Source of the DNA: an uncultured Acidobacteriota bacterium
GTDB taxonomy: Bacteria; Acidobacteriota; Vicinamibacteria; Vicinamibacterales; UBA8438
DNA length: 7,868 nt
Direction of reading: 5' to 3'
Assembly (NCBI GenBank): GCA_937888665.1
Contig: CALBET010000311.1
Coordinates: 1 to 7,868 of the forward strand
Shown: positions 5,072 to 7,868 of the stretch, piece after piece
Position numbering within the stretch: the first letter of the stretch is position 1
Layout of the letters: the number at the start of each line of letters is the position of its first letter
The notes under the pieces: model-generated
What the model was told of the DNA's origin: nothing
Seen by the model: only the letters and a program-made list of their open reading frames with translations
The model's database searches: none
Program-made: the position numbers and the translations under genes

Positions 5072-7426
5072 ATGCATTCCCTTCCACGCCCACGTGTGAT
5101 CGCTCTCGGGGTGTCGTGTCTTCTCCTCGCCGGTGCCGTGTCGGCGCAGCGACGCGACTTCATTCCGCCGGTGCCGCCGCCCCACGAGCCGGTGGTGCTC
5201 TACACGGGCGAGGTGCAACGCATTCGGGTGGTGCCGGTGGTCCGCGATCTGTCTCATCCCTGGGGGATGGCGTTCCGCCAGAACGGCGACATTCTGATTA
5301 CGGAGCGCGACAAGGGCACCCTGCGGGTCGTGCGGAACGGCCAGCTGCTGGCCCGCGACATTCCAGGGGTGCCGGTGGTGGCCGCCGAGTCTGACCGAGC
5401 CGGGCTGATGGACGTCGCCGTGCATCCGACCGACGACCGCATCGTCTACCTGACGTATTCGAAGCCGATCGTGGTCGACGGCGAACCGGGCGTGACCGTG
5501 GCGCTGGCGCGCGGCCGCCTCGATGCCGGCAACCTGACCGAGGTGCGCGACATCTTCGTGGCGCAGGGGCTCGACACCGGCATTGCCGCATCACGGCTCA
5601 TCTGGGCGCCAGACGGGAAGTTGTTCATGACGGTCGGTGGTTCGTATGTGTTCGCCGACACCGGCAGCTTTGCGCAAGACCCGGGCACCCACTACGGCAA
5701 ACTGCTGCGGCTGAACGACGATGGCACGGTCCCTTCTGACAACCCGTTCCTGGGTGATCCCGGCTATCTTCCCGAGATCTACTCCATGGGACACCGCAAC
5801 CAGCTCGGGCTCGCGTGGCATCCCGAGACCGGCGACCTCTGGGCGACCGAGAACGGGCCACAGGGGGGCGACGAGGCGAACATCATCAAGCCGGGCGCCA
5901 ACTACGGCTGGCCGCTGGCCTCCTACAGCCGCGAGTATTCCGGGGTCCGGGTCACCGAGACGCCGTGGCGTCCGGAGTTTGAAGATGCCGACGTCTTGTG
6001 GTGGCCGTCCATCGCGCCGTCCGGACTGACGTTCTACACCGGGCCACACTTTCCGGAGTGGCAGGGCAACCTCATCGTTGGGTCGATGATGGAAGGCCGG
6101 ATGCCGCGCACCGGCCACATCGAGCGCATCGTGTTCAACCGGCGCGGTGAGGAGATTCGTCGTGAGTCGCTGCTCACGGAGCTCAAACAGCGCATCCGCG
6201 ACGTGCGGCAGGGTCCCGACGGATATCTCTATGTCCTGACCGACGAGGACGACGGCGTGCTACTGCGTATCGAGCCCGCTAGGGCCATCGTCGACCCACC
6301 GGGGAGCCCGATCTTCATGGACCGCCTCACCGAGGCGCGGGTGCCACCTCTGCCGGAGGCCGACTGGACGGCAGAGCAACGAGCCCTGGTGCAGAAGTAC
6401 GCGCCCGGCGGCAACGCGGGCAACGCGCTCCGCACGCTCATCCGGGTGCCGGCGCTGGCCGATCGGTTCATGCCCCTGCTGACCTACGTCAGCAACGATT
6501 CCACGCTGTCTCCGCGGCATCGTGCGATCTTGATCCTGCGCACGGCTTGGCTCGCCCAGAACGGCTACCTCTGGTCGGCGCACGCCCGGCGGGGCGACCA
6601 CGGGCTGACCGCCGTCGAGATCCGGCAGCTGGCCGAAGGCACGGGCGACGGTTTCACGACGTTCGAGCAGGTGATGATCGATCTGGCCGACGAGATGTTC
6701 CGGAACGCGTCGGTCACCGACCGGACCTGGACCGAACTGACCCGCATGTACGACCTGCCCAATCTGGTCGACGCGGTGGTCACGGTGAGCGAAACGACCT
6801 CGTCGTCCATCCTGTTCAACACCCTTGGCATTCAGCCGGACGCCGGCGCCACCGAACTGATTCCGACGGCCGATGTCGCGTACCGTATCGATGTGCCGCC
6901 GGCCGAGCCGCCGTTGATCACGCCGCGGATCGACCCGATCGAGGGCGACGGAATCCGCGTGGGTCGCACACTGCGTCAGCATCCCCAGATGGAAGCACAG
7001 TGGTACGCGAATCCCAGCTACGTGCAAAGTCCGGAACGGTCGGGGATGACGCCGCACGACCGCGAGTTGCTGATCCTGCGAACCGGCTGGAACGCGCAAT
7101 CGGTGTACGAATGGGCCAAGCACGTGGGGAGCGTCGGACGTGCCCGTGACCATGGGCTCGAGCCGGAGTGGATCGCGCAGGGCAACGATGCGCCGGGGTG
7201 GAACGCAGCCGAGCGACTGCTTCTCGACGCCGCCGACGAGATGTATCGCGACACGATCATCTCGGATGACACCTGGGCCGCGCTGTCCGAGACCTACGAC
7301 AGCCGCCAGATGATGAGCATTGCCGCCATCGTGTCGCGCTATCGCAAGGTGTCGATGACTCTGAACACGCTCGGCGTTCAGCCGCTGCCAGACGACGAGC
7401 GCCTGCCAGTACTCCAGGGATACTAG
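5072..7426 (+). CDS. Secreted PQQ-dependent sugar-dehydrogenase-like protein with two C-terminal CMD-like domains
   Basis: This is a 784-residue exported protein. Residues 1-25 are a Sec signal peptide (R6, R8, hydrophobic 9-21, cleavage after AVSA). Residues about 50-402 are a soluble glucose/aldose dehydrogenase-type beta-propeller with SHPWGMAF (61-68), GLMDVAVHP (111-119), WAPDGKLFMTVG (178-189), GHRNQLGLAWHP (240-251), ENGPQGGDE (260-268) and NYGWP (277-281). Family members oxidise sugars in the periplasm with PQQ. The usual HxGGR with the catalytic His reads IAASR (171-175) here. Two carboxymuconolactone-decarboxylase-like repeats follow, about 420-590 and 615-772. They share LILRT.W.AQ..Y.W..H, ADEM, TW..L...YD and NTLG[IV]QP. 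Copy 2 keeps E680 and H684; copy 1 has L500 and H504. After signal cleavage no cysteine remains, so AhpD-like CxxC peroxidase chemistry is excluded. Substrate and activity are unknown. The start at ATG 5072 gives the complete signal peptide. It ends with TAG. Confidence 0.9.
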   Translation: MHSLPRPRVIALGVSCLLLAGAVSAQRRDFIPPVPPPHEPVVLYTGEVQRIRVVPVVRDLSHPWGMAFRQNGDILITERDKGTLRVVRNGQLLARDIPGVPVVAAESDRAGLMDVAVHPTDDRIVYLTYSKPIVVDGEPGVTVALARGRLDAGNLTEVRDIFVAQGLDTGIAASRLIWAPDGKLFMTVGGSYVFADTGSFAQDPGTHYGKLLRLNDDGTVPSDNPFLGDPGYLPEIYSMGHRNQLGLAWHPETGDLWATENGPQGGDEANIIKPGANYGWPLASYSREYSGVRVTETPWRPEFEDADVLWWPSIAPSGLTFYTGPHFPEWQGNLIVGSMMEGRMPRTGHIERIVFNRRGEEIRRESLLTELKQRIRDVRQGPDGYLYVLTDEDDGVLLRIEPARAIVDPPGSPIFMDRLTEARVPPLPEADWTAEQRALVQKYAPGGNAGNALRTLIRVPALADRFMPLLTYVSNDSTLSPRHRAILILRTAWLAQNGYLWSAHARRGDHGLTAVEIRQLAEGTGDGFTTFEQVMIDLADEMFRNASVTDRTWTELTRMYDLPNLVDAVVTVSETTSSSILFNTLGIQPDAGATELIPTADVAYRIDVPPAEPPLITPRIDPIEGDGIRVGRTLRQHPQMEAQWYANPSYVQSPERSGMTPHDRELLILRTGWNAQSVYEWAKHVGSVGRARDHGLEPEWIAQGNDAPGWNAAERLLLDAADEMYRDTIISDDTWAALSETYDSRQMMSIAAIVSRYRKVSMTLNTLGVQPLPDDERLPVLQGY

Positions 7427-7467
7427 AAAGACCGTTCGCCGGGCGACCGAGCCAAAGGTGGGAGCCA

Positions 7468-7487
7468 GGCGCGCGATAATGCGCGCC
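7468..7487. repeat. Perfect GC hairpin GGCGCGC-gataat-GCGCGCC after the PQQ-dehydrogenase gene
   Basis: Perfect 7-bp arms surround a 6-nt AT-rich loop, 41 nt after the stop codon at 7426. No T-run follows on either strand, so at most this is a U-less terminator or 3'-end-stabilising hairpin for the + strand mRNA. The loop GATAAT also resembles a -10 box, but nothing convincing starts after it. Confidence 0.4.
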
Positions 7488-7541
7488 CCGTGGTCGCGGC
7501 GTGGGGCACTCGGGGTCCCCGCGGAGCGGCCACGTGGGGTT

Positions 7542-7556
7542 CGGGGCGCAGCCCCG
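7542..7556. repeat. Small hairpin CGGGGC-GCA-GCCCCG next to the minus-strand terminator
   Basis: Perfect 6-bp arms (7542-7547, 7551-7556) around GCA lie just beyond the T-run of the minus-strand terminator. On the + strand it is followed by TC and A7, so it is not an intrinsic terminator for the upstream + strand gene. The rest of 7427-7556 shows no supportable gene. Confidence 0.3.
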
Positions 7557-7558
7557 TC

Positions 7559-7594
7559 AAAAAAAGGCCCCGGCCCTGTGGAAGGACCGGGACC
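7559..7594 (-). terminator. Rho-independent terminator of the minus-strand RNA
   Basis: Read on the minus strand, GGTCCCGGTCCT (7594-7583), loop TCCAC, then AGGGCCGGGGCC (7577-7566) form a 12-bp stem with two G-U pairs. Seven consecutive Ts (7565-7559) follow at once. This is a textbook intrinsic terminator, and its T-run exists only on the minus strand. It fixes the direction of the upstream RNA, because no minus-strand protein gene ends here. Confidence 0.85.
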
Positions 7595-7675
7595 CGACAA
7601 GCTGGTTCTGCGTCGGTGGCGTTGGGTTATCCCCGTTTGGGGAGCCCCCTTGCGCCACCTATGCGCTGGAGGTCC

Positions 7676-7720
7676 CTACGAGGACGCCACCTCCGCAGAG
7701 CCACTGGTTAAATCGTCCAC
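7676..7720 (-). CDS. Possible 14-residue leader-type ORF within the minus-strand RNA
   Basis: GTG at 7720-7718 lies 7 nt after AAGGAGG and opens a frame that reads MDDLTSGSAEVASS and stops at TAG (7678-7676). The ribosome binding site in front is a perfect match to the 16S rRNA tail, so initiation would be efficient if the site is open. The peptide has no recognisable domain and no run of one amino acid that would suggest classical attenuation. The stop codon lies in the loop of the GGAGGT/ACCTCC hairpin. A chance ORF of this length is easy to get, so only the spacing to the strong site supports it. Confidence 0.35.
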   Translation of the reverse strand: MDDLTSGSAEVASS

Positions 7721-7721
7721 A

Positions 7722-7734
7722 GGATCACCTCCTT
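7722..7734 (-). promoter_or_regulatory. Perfect 13-nt anti-SD complement (super Shine-Dalgarno)
   Basis: The minus strand reads AAGGAGGTGATCC, the full complement of the usual bacterial 16S rRNA 3' end GGATCACCTCCTT. It lies in a possible hairpin: CCAC (7739-7736) with GTGG (7720-7717), and AGGA (7733-7730) with TCCT (7724-7721), leaving GGTGA in the loop. A GTG start codon follows at normal spacing. It could be a translation start or a ribosome-binding sequence of the RNA. Confidence 0.6.
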
Positions 7735-7833
7735 CGTGGGCGCGGTACACTGCGGCGGGTCCCAACCCGCCCGGTCTCGGGGCCGCCCAATGCCTCTCCG
7801 AGACCGCCGCTCTCAGGCGGAACAACTAGCCTC

Positions 7834-7862
7834 ATCCTCGGGCATGCGCAGTTGGATGTCAA
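7834..7862 (-). promoter_or_regulatory. Putative sigma-70-type promoter of the minus-strand RNA
   Basis: A perfect -35 hexamer TTGACA is read at 7862-7857 on the minus strand. Seventeen nt later GAGGAT (7839-7834) occupies the -10 place and keeps A2, A5 and T6 of TATAAT. The -10 is weak; the exact -35 and the consensus spacing are the main support. Transcription would begin near 7827. Confidence 0.45.
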
Positions 7863-7868
7863 CCGGTT

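Larger units (their letters stand above)
7559..7827 (-). ncRNA. Candidate structured non-coding RNA, about 270 nt, unknown family
   Basis: The limits are inferred from a promoter-like site (7862-7834) and the terminator at 7594-7559. Hairpins in 5' to 3' order on the minus strand: CCGCC/GGCGG (7820-7816 with 7808-7804); CGGTCTCGG/CCGAGACCG (7806-7798 with 7780-7772, 17-nt loop; it shares three bases with the previous stem); GGCGGGT/ACCCGCC (7771-7765 with 7760-7754); a small stem around the Shine-Dalgarno-like site. A three-way-junction-like domain follows. Its outer stem is 7703-7695 with 7611-7603 (one mismatch). Its arms are GGAGGT/ACCTCC (7694-7689 with 7673-7668) and GGTGGCG/CGCCACC (7659-7653 with 7621-7615), the latter with an inner 5-bp stem capped by AAAC. 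I looked for hallmark motifs of SRP RNA, tmRNA, RNase P, 6S and 5S RNA and saw none. The stacked perfect arms plus a T7 terminator are hard to explain by GC content alone. The function is unknown. Confidence 0.6.

Noticed and set aside
6260..7600. 446-codon minus-strand open frame
   Set aside because: It is antisense to the CMD-like half of the exported protein. It would start within the non-coding RNA region and has no domain that I recognise.
7699..7706. AGCCACTG on the + strand as part of a cobalamin riboswitch
   Set aside because: The other conserved boxes of the riboswitch are missing, and the element lies in the arm of a minus-strand stem.
7722..7734. GGATCACCTCCTT on the + strand as the 3' end of a 16S rRNA gene
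   Set aside because: The bases before it do not contain the conserved 16S helix 45 region or the GTAACAAGGTA motif. Only the 13-mer matches.
7559..7827. Identification of the minus-strand RNA as SRP RNA, tmRNA, RNase P RNA or 6S RNA
   Set aside because: I saw no GGAAG-type SRP tetraloop motif, no tmRNA tRNA-like ends or ALAA tag, no RNase P core motifs, and no long 6S-type closing stem.
7458..7829. + strand open frame of 123 codons after the last gene
   Set aside because: It has low-complexity Arg/Pro/Gly composition, no ribosome binding site, and runs antisense through the hairpins and terminator of the RNA candidate.

Overview
The window is a GC-rich bacterial segment that is almost fully coded on the + strand. 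I infer an Acidobacteriota genome, possibly Vicinamibacteria, with moderate confidence. The reasons are the high GC, the 'caggccttcaggcctgcgaggc...gctgaag' type palindromic repeat that I associate with that group, a single-chain NirB-NirD, and a secreted PQQ dehydrogenase fused to CMD-like domains. No 16S rRNA or other phylogenetic marker is present to prove this.

Layout. (1) Positions 2-1135 hold the C-terminal part of a molybdopterin-type assimilatory nitrate reductase that enters from the left edge. Its reading frame is broken by an in-frame TAG at 158-160, and its last codons run into a two-hairpin palindromic repeat (about 1099-1146). (2) Positions 1212-4346 hold a large assimilatory NADH-dependent nitrite reductase in which the siroheme subunit NirB and the Rieske-type subunit NirD are one polypeptide. 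It follows the nitrate reductase by 76 bp with a good ribosome binding site. Together these make a nitrate-to-nitrite-to-ammonium module, although the amber codon puts its first step in doubt. (3) Positions 4375-4968 hold a TVP38/TMEM64 (DedA-like, VTT domain) inner-membrane protein. (4) Positions 5072-7426 hold a secreted protein joining a PQQ-dependent sugar-dehydrogenase-like beta-propeller to two tandem carboxymuconolactone-decarboxylase-like domains. Genes 3 and 4 lack a Shine-Dalgarno sequence and carry a -10-like hexamer only 5-6 nt before the start codon, which suggests leaderless transcripts.

(5) Positions 7427-7868 hold no convincing protein gene on the + strand. On the minus strand they appear to carry an independent, highly structured non-coding (or tiny-ORF) RNA of about 270 nt. 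It has a TTGACA -35 box at 7862-7857, several hairpins, a three-way-junction-like domain (7603-7703), and a strong Rho-independent terminator with seven Ts (7594-7559). In its middle is a 13-nt perfect complement of the usual 16S rRNA 3' tail, followed at the right spacing by a GTG that opens a 14-codon ORF. I could not assign this RNA to a known family, and it is the most interesting candidate in the window.
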